Of a DNA stretch of 64,000 bases, positions 23,231 through 36,132 are shown one piece after another (positions within the stretch are counted from its first letter, which is position 1; every line of letters starts with the position of its first letter). This DNA is from Neodiprion pinetum (lineage: Eukaryota; Arthropoda; Insecta; Hymenoptera; Diprionidae): positions 23,381,922-23,445,921 of the forward strand of contig NC_060232.1 of assembly GCF_021155775.2 (NCBI RefSeq). The letters run 5' to 3'. Made by a program: the position numbers and the translations under genes. The notes beneath the pieces are model-generated. The model saw only the letters and a list, made by a program, of their open reading frames with translations. It did no database searches and was not told the DNA's origin.

Positions 23231-26200
23231 AGCCGAGGTTTAGCGAAGGTAAAGATTTCGAGGCGTGTTGACCACGCCAAGCGCCCAACAGAATCTCCCG
23301 ATCTCTTTTATGAGATCTAATATTTTCCAGCTTACATCGCGGCCCGCCAAATTATTGTACGTGCGGTAAATTCTCGGTCACTTCTCCGGGTGGCCGAGGT
23401 GCAGTAAAAATCAGCGTCACAGGACATAATCCCATGACATAACATTTTTGGTAGAACGCTAAATCATTCAATACACTTTATTCTCAATACCTACCGGACA
23501 GGTTGTAATCTTGATATTAAACATGACTTGTTCCAATCGACGATATTTGCGACTTGCTGCACGTTGAAACTGTAAGTCGCTGTAACGACTTTTACCTCGA
23601 CCTCAGGTTCGAAGTCACCGACCAGATTGTTGAACATTCTCTCCATACATAAAAATTATTAAAAGCCAATACTACCAGTAATATTCGATATAACAATTTA
23701 CAGAATTTGTTTTAGATTTTAAAAAACCAGTATTTGATGTGACCTTTCTAACCTCTAACAACTACACGTGTTGCAGTAGAGGTATATGATTGAAAATTAT
23801 TTTCGTAATCCGTTATTACTTACACTGCTTTCTTCAGAATAATTGTGACAAAATCCAGTTAGCCAACCACCACAAATATCTTGAAAAAATAATTAGCACT
23901 TTTCGCATACGTTTGGAAGATAGGATGCACACAGTTAGTACTAACAATAAGTACACACAACCACAATAACACAAGAGAACGCGGTCTTCGATGTAAGGGC
24001 GATCTGGTCTTTGGGCTGAATTCGAAAAAGCTCGGAAATATTCGACCGTTTTGCATATAAAGCTTTAGAATTTCTTTTGAACCACAGTAGCAGAGAATAC
24101 AAGTGTTACTCATTTCGTTACGCCTTCTTATAGAAATTACTAAAGTTTAATATATTGCTACGACTTCTGCTACTTCGAGTTAATTTTTTTTAACAATTTT
24201 TACAGAACTTTTTATTTATTGTTATCACTTTTTAACACTTTTAAATTTCTAACAGTAGATAGTACTGTTTCTAAACGTACTACACTAATTCTTGCTCATA
24301 AATATTGGCATAATGCACAGAAAAATATCATGATTTCAAATTATTATAGGAAGCATTATAACAGTTCCTCGATTATCCCTAAATTCTTGTATTTTATGTC
24401 AACTTTGAATACAAAATGAAACTAATATTCATACTAAAAGTCTCTCCATGCCAGTACTAATTCGGAGCCTTTCCATACATTCCATTTGTAACAGTCGCTC
24501 AAAATCTGCAAAGTTCATCAAGAAGACCAATAGAATATGAAACCGGAGCTTTATTATATCTGTACTACGTAAAGGTTGAAAGAATATTCGAAGTCACTGA
24601 CTGCATTTTAGGTGACCCGCTTAGTAGGAATACGTGCACATTCTTGCCCGTAATACACGCGAATTAATTTTATCAAGACTAGACGATGGGCGGAGTATGA
24701 GCTATGAAAATTAAAAGCGCCGCCTGGCTACGTATCGACGAAACGCATGACTGGACCTGGGCAGATTCTAATTGTATACACTTATCTGGAATAAATATCA
24801 GCTTGATACAGGAATTGGTAGCCTCATGTCAGCTAGAATTGTTGCATTGGATAATCCGCATAAAATGGCGTTAGATGAAATGCCACGTAACGATTTCTCG
24901 CCAGATAAATCCCTCTCATATTTCAAATCCATAACACTCGTCAAGGAAAGTAGTTGCTGGGTTGGGAAAACCAAAAATAAAAAAGTAAATGAAAAATGGG
25001 AGACGAATGAGGGAAGAAGTGAAGCTCGTACCTTCGCGTACATAAAACATCGACCAAGTTCCGGTACGCATGAGGAAGGAAGCATGGTAGCGTGTGGCGG
25101 TCGGATATATTTTCGATATTATTTTTCTGGAATGTAAGTGCCAAGGCTGGAAGTGTCTTCTACCGTTCTCGGGTATTTTCGTTGGCCCCTTGCTATTGAG
25201 GCGTCACTCCGATACCAGCCGCACAATGAGATCAGCCAGGCGTGTCATCCTGATATCTTGGGGTGTCACTTCTGCTTCAGGTTTTTGTTATCCGACCATG
25301 GTACATGTGACTGATGATTTGCGTACCTGAAGGTATAGTCAGGTGAAAATAATCTCGGCTCCTATTCATTCGAGCAGAAACCGAGGGTAATCGACTCAAT
25401 AATCAGACGCTGAGTAGTGAAGAGTGCTTTGATTCAGTGATGCGAAATCACTATCTTAGATTTTGATTGAAGAAGTATTTATCTTGACCTCGTTGATGTA
25501 TGGAGTCATAGTTTTTGGATGTAATAACCATTACTCACCATCTTAAAACTGAACAATGGTGTTGAGGAAACCAAAATAGTGAAACTTCCATTGCATCTCA
25601 ATGTTGCGGTTCAAGACGTCTGTTTGTCTGTTTTATACCACTGAATCAATGTATAACACGAAGTGACTTTCATAGTACATACAAACAACTGCTGCGTATC
25701 ATAGGAGGAAAAGGAACCACGCTTAGACCAAATCCATGACTGCAGAGGTTCGTGGAAGGTTGTGTTTCAGGTTTGTTCACCTTGCGTTAGTTCCACGTGG
25801 TGATTGATCGGCTACTCTTGCTTTGGCAAAATGCCACGTCAGTCTTGGTTACGATTCGTTGCGTCGCGTCGCGAGCCACGTAGTACGGCCATAATTAAGA
25901 CCCTCGAAGAACTTGGTGGCGCAGGAAGAGAGTTACCCTCGGAACAGAAACTTCACCATAGTCCCTCGAACCGCACAGGTATGTATGTACCTATAACCCA
26001 TGGTTATTCCAGCCGGGCGTTGAAGGACAGAGCTGGGCACGTTTTGAGCGTAAACTCTTGTTTGGAATGAATTTTCCCGATCACACTGTTTTCTTTTCTT
26101 TTCTCATTTCTTCCGTCTAGTTTTTTTCTTTCTTTTTCTCACGTTGCGTGAAGAGATTACACGATCGGAGCGACTGCTTGAGGCAGAAACTGCATGTTAT

Positions 26201-28659
26201 CGGATGCAATGAATGCAACATACTGTACGGATAAATGTTGACTTCAATCCGGTGAGTAGATTACTTATTTATTTTTACTTTTGGCGGTTTTTTTATTCCT
26301 TCTCTCACTTTCTTCTTTTATCGATTCGGGAAGCGAACTTCTGGGTGGTCCCTCGATGTGTACTCCATGTTTTATTAACCCTCGGTCTTCCGATCTTCTC
26401 TTTCTCTCGCTTTCTTCCTCGCTCACTCTCTCTTTGGTCGAAAATACACGAGCCGGTTCGCTCCTGATGCCGCGTGGGTGGTGCGCGCGTGTTTCACCGT
26501 AATACATTCGTAATTGAAATGTTTATTAAAGCATTACGCGCGGTCAAAGTCGAGTGCATATTAACAAAAGATACTCGAACGTACGTCGTAGGTACTACTC
26601 CATCCCTATTAAATCTGGTCGCCGACCACCACCGTTTCCAATTCCATATTCGAATATGTTTTTTGATTATTTCTCTCGTATGAATTAATTGATGTCCACA
26701 TGGTACAAAAATGAGGGTAAATGATATAATGACGGGCCATGAATAAAAAATAATCATTGTTCCTTACAGCTCTTTGTACGTGATATTTGAATTTGGTTGT
26801 CAAAAGTGTTTAGCAGATCTGTTCATTTGTTCGAATGTTCATTTTAAGATTTCAGTTTCATGTCATAAACAGTGTCTCCAACAGTTTTTGGTAGTTCGTA
26901 GTTCTGGTCTGCAGTGTCCACGAAATTTTCCCAAATCTGAAAGTGTAACTAAATGTTTAGCTTATTAAGTCTTGAACTTCGATTAAACTCTCTGAGATAT
27001 TCCTTTTCCGAGTAACAGACGATCGAAAAAATACTAGAAACATTATTTTGGATATTTTTCGGTTTGGATTTAACAAAAACATAGAAAAAAAAAAAAATAT
27101 TGGCAAGAATTTCGCAGAATTGAGTAGCTTGTAATTGCTCGTAGCTGTTGCGTTTGCACAGGCCAAAAGTCGAGAGGTGAAGTAAGCGGGATTAAAAGCC
27201 GACTGCTTTTTTGTAGGGGTAAGTTTCGTCGGAGAGAAAGATGTCCGCAGGCGGGTCAATCACATGAGCCGTGAAACGTTGAAAAACAACTAGAAAAAAC
27301 AAGAAAAGAAACTGGTATTGTAGACTGGTACCATTAGAATTACTCTCGTTCGCGCGAGGTTGGAGCGAGACCGCTTAGATCTCGAGAGACAAATTCTAGC
27401 AGCGCCCCGTAATTGCGATTTATGGCTCGCGGTGTCTCTTCTCCGTTTCTCTTCGCCTTCTCTCGTCGCTCCTCTTCTTCGGGCGCACTTAATGGTGTGT
27501 TGAATAACGAATTTATATACGAGCCAGGCTAAAATACGCGCTAATGCTATGATTCAGAGGATGTGTTTATGGCGCTCGAAATATAAATTGCAAGAAATTC
27601 ATCTGCGCGTGTATGTCCCCCCTAGATATCGCTCCGCAGCTCTCCGTATGCGGTATGTATAGAACACATACGTTCGCCAACCGCGATATAACCACCATAC
27701 TCATATGTATTCCGCAACTCCGCTCCGAAACCGAGTATTTCGCTACATAGCGATGAAGAAGAGGAACCAAATAGAAAGACAAGGCGGTGGAAAGTATAAT
27801 AATTCTTTCGTGACAGCTTCACCACACACCGTGAATCAATCCACAGAACAATGTGTCATGTGTCCGCATATAAGTTTCATACCACTGTTGACCGAAAGTA
27901 TTATTACAGGCGTACATACTGATTTACCAAATTTTGTGCTTTTATCATTCTCCTTACAGAATTCTTTGGATTTGATTAAAAGACATTTCTCTGTTTCAAG
28001 AGACGACGTTGTCAGTATCATTAAATGTCCAGATCCAATACTGAATATACGGTATCGTCTTTATTTCAAAAGTCTCGTACAAAGATTTGCATGTACCTTA
28101 TTTCCACACAACCATAAACTGCTTACTGCAAAATGTCAATAGCTTACTGCATTCGTGTGGTAAGTTCAGGTAACAGACTTGCAGTTCCGAAGGGAATGTA
28201 ATGATTCTATATCAATCTATAAAATATCCTACAGGATCTTTTGTGAAGAAATTTTATCCTACCCTCACGAAAAATATCTTCAACTTGGATATCAATTTTC
28301 ATCCCCTACTCATAAATAATGTTAATTCCAATAGCACAAAAGTTTAGGGTACGAATTTACACGCACGTAGAGAGTTTTGTTTCCGTGAGGGTACATACGG
28401 CGTTCCTACAGAGTGCGTTTGTACAGAAAAATTATCTGAATAACTTGAGTGGTTACCTTCACAAGTTGCACCGATTTACGCTTATTTTTTGTCAACACGC
28501 TGTCCTAAACTTTGGCGAATGCTTTTCGAGGTGTGAACTTGCGCCAATGCTCGCCTGCGTGTGGCAGACACAACATATCAGACTGTGATCGTAAAATATT
28601 CCCCCACAATTCAGGAAGCTTGGAGTATATGACCCAATCAAAGTTTGTCGATTATAAAA
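23231..28659. other. Intron-like or intergenic, no gene recognised
   Basis: AT-rich sequence with pyrimidine tracts at 26080-26135 and 26385-26440 and an A-run at 27085-27097. A + strand frame at 27705-28142 (145 codons) has no recognisable feature. If the 22.2 kb exon is real, this lies in its first intron. Confidence 0.4.
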
Positions 28660-29120
28660 GCTCGCGATATTTTGGAGGGCGTCACGTGTTCGTGACGGCG
28701 CTATAGTCGGAGTCGTGAAATGATTTTATTTGCCGAGTATTCGACAATGGGCACGTATCGAGTTCCTAACGACCATCTCCTTCGGGATCATCGCCTGGAC
28801 CGGCGACAAAGAGCGTGTTGTCCCCTCGCGGTGACCCGGCCGAGTATTCCCTCCCCGGCAAGTTCCCTCGGCGTTTTTCGTCGACGACGCGACGTCCAGT
28901 TGCCGTGTACTTGGCAATCGAAGGAAGCAATAAACTAAGAAGACAATGCGCGCCTCTCCGCATTGTTGTGTTCCATTGTCGGGTAAGCCGCGGCCGCTTG
29001 TAGCCGATGAAACGCAGGGCCAACAGAAGCTCCCTCGAGGAACCAACCGCGAGGAAGACGCGGTGCGGCAAAAACGAGCTATGGTGGCCGGATGCTGACT
29101 TTGGGCATCCTCATCGGCCT
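28660..29120. other. CpG-rich patch, possible regulatory or promoter region
   Basis: It opens with the hairpin CGTCACG-TGTT-CGTGACG (28680-28697), which contains a CACGTG E-box. It continues as CpG-rich sequence and includes GATGACGTCC near 29125. A minus-strand frame of 153 codons (28726-29187) and shorter plus-strand frames cross it, but no domain is visible. No Inr-DPE pair was noticed. Confidence 0.2.
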
Positions 29121-32100
29121 CGCCGATGACGTCCATTTTTCTCCTGCGTACTTCTGTAATTGTCCAGAAAACAAACAAAATCTTCAATCGATCCCAAAAT
29201 CCTGCGATCCTGGCATGAAGAATTCTGTCCTAAACGATCCTGCAAAATCAGTTAATTGAACGGAGAAAATTTCGTCAGGGGTTCGATTGCGTACTTCAAC
29301 GAAGTTGGGATAAACGAATTGGTTAAATTCTGTGATGAAGGATTTTTTCAATCAACAGAGTTCAATCGCAGAAAAATATGGTCGTAATTATTCCTCGCAC
29401 TGATGTATGATGAAAAAAATTATGTGCCTGTGAAAAAATGGTGTAACTCGCTGAATACAGATAAGCGTCATTAGTAGCTCGCTATTGTATATTAGAGTGA
29501 CGTTCGAGTAAAACAGATACCTACACAGCTTTGATCGGACGGAAAACTAAATCCTGTTGTTATTGGTAGAGTTAATAATTAAATACGTTGCAGTGATATT
29601 CATCGTTCATCGTTCATGTTATATTTTACAATAGAATAGTTTTTAAATTTCTATTTTAACTACGGAAATACCAATCAAATTTCAATAGTCTAGATATTAT
29701 TGTAAACTATTGAAAACTGTCGGAATTCTAGTAATTTTGACTATCATTGGGAACCATTGAAAAACTATTTCTATTCAAATACAACTTGGAAAGTTACTAG
29801 TATTCTCATACTTTCGAATACGCTTATAGTGACCAGTAAGAAGTTATTCAAATTCTGACAATTTTGAAACCTGCTGCTGGCATTCTACGAAAACTGTTGA
29901 CAATGTAATTGTGCTTGATATTTTGCCATATCATTCTCGTGTTACCCGTGGTTTTAAGTTTTATTCTTGGTTATCGATTGATTAATTGTTCATAGAAATC
30001 GTTCCTCCCAATGAGTTGATGAGGATCAAAAATGACACGGTCAAACAATTTTGAGAAACGTATTTGTGCAGTTATATCCAATTCTTAGTATGTAATAGCA
30101 TTCGGTGGCTACAGAGATATAGTGCCATGCCTAGTACAGTAGTACTTGTAATAATAGAGTCTTTAACGATCTCTGTACAAGCATTTACGGTAGTCATACG
30201 TCCACTATATTCCAGATTTGGGGATTCATACGACCGAGTGATTAATAAAAATTCATGAATTTGGTGAAATACAAATCATTCTTGAATTCCGCTAAAAGCT
30301 TTCAGCGCCACCATCGCACAGAGTTGCACGTTACCGAAATAAGACGAATGACAATGCATATAAACCAATTTTTCAATTCTTTTCCACGATCATTGCTGAA
30401 TCAGTGTTTCCCAGCAAAAACAGCTGAACGATTTTGTCTAGTCCCGTAATGAGCATTCACAGCTGTGGTGGTAATATGTAGATTGTAGAGGATTAAGCGA
30501 GAGGCTGGATGGTGTCGAGTGGAGGATCAAGGTGGTGAATTATAGGCGAAATGGCACGAGTCCTTCCAGCGCTATCAATCTTGGACAATGCGGTGAGAAC
30601 CTGTAGAAAAGAAGACATTCATACGAAGCACGAGCTCCGGTATTCCTCGGTTATAGTCAGACGCTTGTGGTATAGCTATACCTGGCGCTTTCCGCCGGTG
30701 AAAATAAGAAATGGCATTCCTACCCTCCGGGAAAAAGTGCAGCATTTTCTTTGCGGAAAATATGATTCTGTTCCGGAATAGGACATTGATCGAACGTCTC
30801 TTTATTACCAGTCCTTACCACAAAAACACTCGGTTTGATCTATGGCGGTGAAGCTGCAGGTCAGACCGCGTGCCAAGAAATCTGAAGCTAAAAATTACTG
30901 ATATCGTCAGCGAAAGATGGCGTTTATTTTTTACTTCGCTCTCTCTTATTTCGTCTCACATGTTTTCACCGATCGAGTCCAGCTTACGTTGCACCGAGTT
31001 GCAGAAATTCCGTCACGACAGAGACGAAGCTCAATGGGAACAAACGTATTCGGTGTATATAAAAACTGTTACACAAAGCAGGAGAATCAACGGAGTACCC
31101 ATAAATCTACTTACTGCGGTCGCTGAGCTATAGACATTTCGCCTCTTACAAACTTACCTACCTTCGAGTTATAGATCGGGCAAAGTCTATAGACGAGGCT
31201 GCCAGGCGCACGAACTTTAGAGAGAATAAAAAATCCTGGACATCCTGGACTCGGGCGAGCGAGTCGGGGCATGTAAAGACTTAAAGAGTCTTACGTTTGC
31301 ATACATTAGTCTGACCCACGGGTCAGCCCAGCAATTTCGCGGTGCTGGGAACTCGACGGAAGTAGCTGTACGGACGCTGGACGTTGTTTGTTTCGTTTTT
31401 CTTCTTTCCTTCATTCTTCTTTCTCTTTTCTCTCATTTTTTTCAATTTAATTTAGCTTCGGTCGTCTCGTTCTTCTTTTCTTTAAATAAATAATTCTTCA
31501 TTCGTACAAGTCATGAAAATAATATCAGGAAATGAGAATATGTATTTCATATTTGGACAACAAAATGCGCACGCGCCAAATTCCTAGTCCATTCGGACAG
31601 GCTGGTCAACATCATCTGCTTGAGCTCTGGTGAGAACTGTCAATGCACGCGCTTGTGTGATTTAAGGTTATATTGACCTAAATTCAGACGCGTCAAACTT
31701 TGGCTATCTTGAATCTTCACGAGAACATAACCTCGAAATGTCTGTGAATTTTTGTTGCTAGGGTCTGGCCGCAACTTTGTGAGTTGGTAAGCCTGAGAAG
31801 CAGTTGACAAATTCGACGTGAATTAGTTGAATCTACCAATGGATCAAAAAATTTGGCACATGCGTATTTAGGTGTTCCGTTTCTTAAAACCATCTCGTTG
31901 TATTATAACCGACGACTATATCATTCCATATGCAGAAGTTTAGACCAATTCACTGACCAAATATTGCAAAAAAAAAAAAAGAAAATGAATAGAATTATAG
32001 TTTTAACCCAGGAACTGATGCAAGAAAATTTATATTCTCAGTAGACTTATAAGGTAAAATAATGAATACATTGTTGGGAAGAAGGAATCTGTCAATAAGG

Positions 32101-32559
32101 CTTACGTCGTGTATTTTACACGAATTTTAAATTTCACAAAAACACACGCGGACCCCGGATTACACAAAGTAATATTCACTTTCAAAGATGAAAAGTGAGC
32201 TCAATATTGCGTGATTTTTGCTTATAATTATCACGAAAATTGAAAAAGTGGCAAAGTTCGAGATAATCAAAAAAATGAACCAACTTAAATAATATCATCG
32301 CCTTGACTTCGGCTCCAGATTCTAGTCGGTGACTCTACTTATGAAACTAATAGCAGTTCAGCAATCCATATTTTTTAAGTTCTTTTGAAAGATGCCTCCT
32401 TACACGACGTTGAAGGACTCGTGATGTCGAAAAACGCAATTTATCCAGGCGTCTGTGAGGCTGGAGACGCGTTGCGGTTGATCAAGGGAATCTTTGCAGC
32501 CCGCAAGCAATTTGTCCCTTGTCCACTTATAAACACGTCACCGCAAAATATTCTTCGTT
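29121..32559. other. Intron-like or intergenic, no gene recognised
   Basis: AT-rich. 29,560-29,900 holds loosely repeated words of the type ACTATTGAAAACT. A long pyrimidine tract lies at 31,385-31,480, and an A-run at 31968-31980. Nothing else stands out. Confidence 0.4.
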
Positions 32560-33030
32560 AAAAAATGAAACGCGCGTCTGCGCCTCGCCCCGTTTCGTGT
32601 CTTGCTTGCGGAGAACAGCGAGCATATTGTCCTGGCTTCGGGCCAAGCCAGACGAGCGGAGGAAACGCCGGTTCCTTCACGCATAATACAGAAATACCTG
32701 CATCAGTCAGCCTCGCGGATCATGCGATGATCATCGGCGGCTAGCGTGCAACCATAAGGATAAATTTTGACCTCCGCGTCTTCACATGGCTTTCAAAAAT
32801 TTGCCACAAGCTCTCCGAACCGGCCAAGATGGACGGGCGTGATTAACCGATAGATAGATATCTCACGCATCTCGTGCGACACAATTTGTAACGGGCTGTT
32901 GCAGGTTTCTGTGATTTATGATGCGATGGCTTGGTTGACGCGGTACACAATAGAGTGGCGGCCACGTGACTTGAACATTAATTACCCGTCGTCAAAGGGT
33001 TCATAAATTACAACGTGAATATAAAACGGG
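32560..33030. other. Possible cis-regulatory block
   Basis: A GC-elevated stretch with palindromic words such as GATCAT-GCG-ATGATC (near 32720), followed by homeodomain-type cores ATTAATTACC and TCATAAATTAC at about 32975-33015. Such clustering is common in conserved insect enhancers, but conservation cannot be tested here. Confidence 0.15.
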
Positions 33031-35800
33031 CTTATTCTGAATTTTGATTTATTCCAATTTCGATTCAATTATCGACATCGATTGTGTGTAGGTTTCCATA
33101 TACGGTGAATAGCAAGCTGTGCCGAATTTCCGCAGTTGAAATCCTTGAGACTAGAAGCTATTGTACTTTCGAGTTACGTCTATGGGGAAGAAATGCTTCT
33201 TTCATGGGGTGAGAGGCGCATTGATGTGTTGGATATTATATATTGGCTTTGCGTAGCCCGGAATTCCCGCTGAGAATGTAACACCGATCCGCGAGGGCAC
33301 CGAAGATATAAATATAGCAATTCAATCTCGTGTGAAATTTAATAAACGTGAACGGATGGGAAGTTGTTTTACGTTTGATTCATGGAAAACTCGTATAACA
33401 ATTCGACGCAGACGCCCGGCGAACGAGAATGCAAATAAAGTTGGGTGGCTCGAAGCCCCCGGCAGCTATTGTACAGAAATAAAGTTATCTCCGAGCCACA
33501 TTTGCGGAATTGTTTTTCAACTGATTGTGAATGTGCTTCATCCATTATCCCGATAGCGTCGTGCGGCGCCGGGTCGACGCTCGATTAAGTAAATGCACTT
33601 AAAAATTACCGACGCGTACACGATTTGCGTACCTACCTTAATTTGTGTTCATATTTTTCACCTGTCTGGATGTAGGTATGCGAATTGCTAATTTGTTTTA
33701 CGCAGCTTACGGTTTAGCCGTGAAAATTTAATACACACATACGACAATAACTTAATTTTTTTTCCTAGCTGCAATTTCGCACGTGCAGAGAATTAAGTTT
33801 CACTTTATCATAGCGAGAACGTTTTAACGAAATGCAGTATACGCTTGGGGCGAGGATTTAATATGATCCTGTTAACATCAGTAGTTTTTCATACTTTAAA
33901 TGTATCCAAGAATTCAGTCCACGAGCCTTGATTTGCTTCAAGGTAACATTTTTTTATGACCAAGCGACAATCGTGACAGTTACACTATTTTGCTAGTTTC
34001 ATTTTTAGACACGATCGCCAAGCGGAAGGCATCACGGATTCGTGATCGCAGAAAATATAATTACGTTACTAATACAATCTCAACTTTTTAATTCTCTTGT
34101 GAACGTAAGACTGGTGCATTGTGTATAACGTGAGGATAATTTGGTGTCCCAGATTTTGAAAAAGTCACGTTGTCGAGGTAAAAACTCTCCTATTTACGAG
34201 TGGACGACTAATTGCCACGAAGTTTGTCAAACTTTGATCATAGTTCTGGTCTTCAAGGTTTTACTTCTTCGACTTACGATAAATCTTGCATTTTTGCCCT
34301 GATCTTTCAGATGAATGAATTTCGGTTGAATTAAATCGAGTCGTTAATTCTCTAGTAATATGGTACAATTAAATTTAACAGAGTACACATCAAGTCACAA
34401 GAAGGATTTTCCTTGATTGTTTTTCAATTGATATTTAATGGGCGAATGGTGTTTCACTGACTAACCGACGTCGTTATTATCGAGATTAATAGTGTTTGCA
34501 ATACTTTTCCGCCCAATGTTCGGTTGAGCTAAATAAATAATAACTGCTGCAATTAAAAAATTGCTTGCTTGTACTAGACATTGAATTTGTTATCCAGCTA
34601 CATATTTTTTAGGGTAGTAGTAACTTCATATGAGAAACCAGTATTTTACATCTAGTCTCACTATTTAGATAATGCAAGCTGGTAATTCAAAATTTAAGCA
34701 TAAAATACAAAGCCTACTTATCGTAACCAATCCCATTCTTTCGTCCGAATGTAGATATAATACATCGTTCAATCCGTCATAGAAGTGAATTATGGGTCTA
34801 CTCTTCAGATAAAATATGATAACATTGAATGGAGAAAAGAGAACCAAGAAGCAATAAGGTCGCTATTTTTACAGTTCTGTATAAGTTTTTCATAACAGCA
34901 ATGCTTTTTTACAATGTGACGCCATGTTTCTAGTCTACGTCAGGTTTGCCGTTCTTGTGAATTATGCTTCCCCTTGTTCCTCTCTTTCTCTACGGCCACG
35001 TTTGATTGCCGGTAACGGTTCCAGAGATATAGAAACGAACATGATAACACGTTACCGAGAGACCCTGCTAAGTGAATAGTCGAGACTTTTACCTCAGTAA
35101 AGACGTTTGGAAAAGAAATTGGAGTTCTTCTTTAGTAGTTGGATGTATATTGATAGGAATGGTAAACGCAACCTGATTCTTTCATAATTGTAGTTGAGCT
35201 GGCTCCTTACTCTCCCGGACATGATTGATTTTTGACAACTGTGTTATGACTCGTATATTTTTACTCGTTTCAGTTTTTTTTTCTCTGGACGGTTATATTA
35301 TAATTGCCGATTCAAGTTCTGTGATTGCAAATAAACGAATTACAGTTCGCAAAGCGCCGAAACGTGTAATGAGACTCTAGTTTTTGATTGACCTACGACA
35401 CCGAAAAAACATCACTATACGCTAAGAAGGTCGAGAACCCTTTCATACAGCAATGCTTTTTCCTGTTATTGGTGCGGTTCGAATTTGCCGAGCGTTAAGT
35501 GTTTGACACAGAGATAGACAATCTGAGTGCCGAGTTAATATTTCATAATGACACGTTCAACGCGTCCACACCGAGACCCGGTTCGCCACCCGGACGGTGT
35601 AAAGCGAATGGTTTATGCCTCCCGACGGGCTCGCTTCGTGTTTTAGCTGCTATTTGCAATTGTTTATACACCTTCCCACTCGCGGGGAGCAAAGGAGAAA
35701 GAACGAAGGTGGAAAAGCAACTGGAGCTGGAGCAGTAGGAGGGTTTCGTATTTCGTATAACACTATAATGCCACATTATACCTTCGACGGGAGAGGACAG
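33031..35800. other. Intron-like or intergenic, no gene recognised
   Basis: Mostly AT-rich unique sequence. A small block at 33,560-33,610 has GATTAAGTAAATGCACTTAAA, with an NK-2-like CACTTAA. Short frames at 35,499-35,851 reflect a brief GC-rich patch. Confidence 0.4.
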
Positions 35801-36050
35801 ATTCTACAAGTTCGTTTGTACAATTCGTTTCTAAAAGTGGTGGTCAAATAATTTAAATCAAATTAAATTTGATTGAATGAAATTAAATCAAAATAAATGA
35901 AATTGACAATTAAGTGTATGAGAAAGGAACTTGTAGGAACGCCACTTGTAGAAACGAATGTGTAGTATCGGAACTTGTAGAAGCAAACCTTTCGGGGTAA
36001 ATCGGAAGAAACGAACTTCTAGGATTGCCACTTGTAGAAACGAATTTGTA
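35801..36050. repeat. Inverted repeat with an additional direct copy
   Basis: The left arm 35801-35842 is the near-complement of 35941-35982: both carry CCACTT-T/G-TAGAAACGAAT followed about 10 bp later by GAACTTGTAGAA. A third copy of GCCACTTGTAGAAACGAAT lies at 36027-36045 in the same orientation as the second. The spacer (35845-35925) is a run of AATTAAATCAAA-like words. The structure could form a hairpin of about 40 bp and probably derives from a small mobile element or local duplication with inversion. Confidence 0.5.
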
Positions 36051-36132
36051 CACTGAGAAAAATTAATTATCGAACCAAACAACCAATATTTTTGAATTCC
36101 TGTTTTTTTGGTTCAAACAATTTCTCACTCAG
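36051..36132. mobile_element. Small foldback element with CACTGAG termini
   Basis: It begins CACTGAGAAAAATT and ends in the near-inverse AATTTCTCACTCAG. Inner parts also pair (CGAACCAAACAACC against CTGTTTTTTTGGTTC). The total length is about 82 bp, directly abutting the third repeat copy at 36027-36050. It resembles a tiny MITE or solo hairpin. Termini are approximate and no target duplication was identified. Confidence 0.35.

Noticed and set aside
28726..29187. Minus-strand frame of 153 codons
   Set aside because: It runs through a CpG-rich patch where stops are rare in all frames; no family resemblance.
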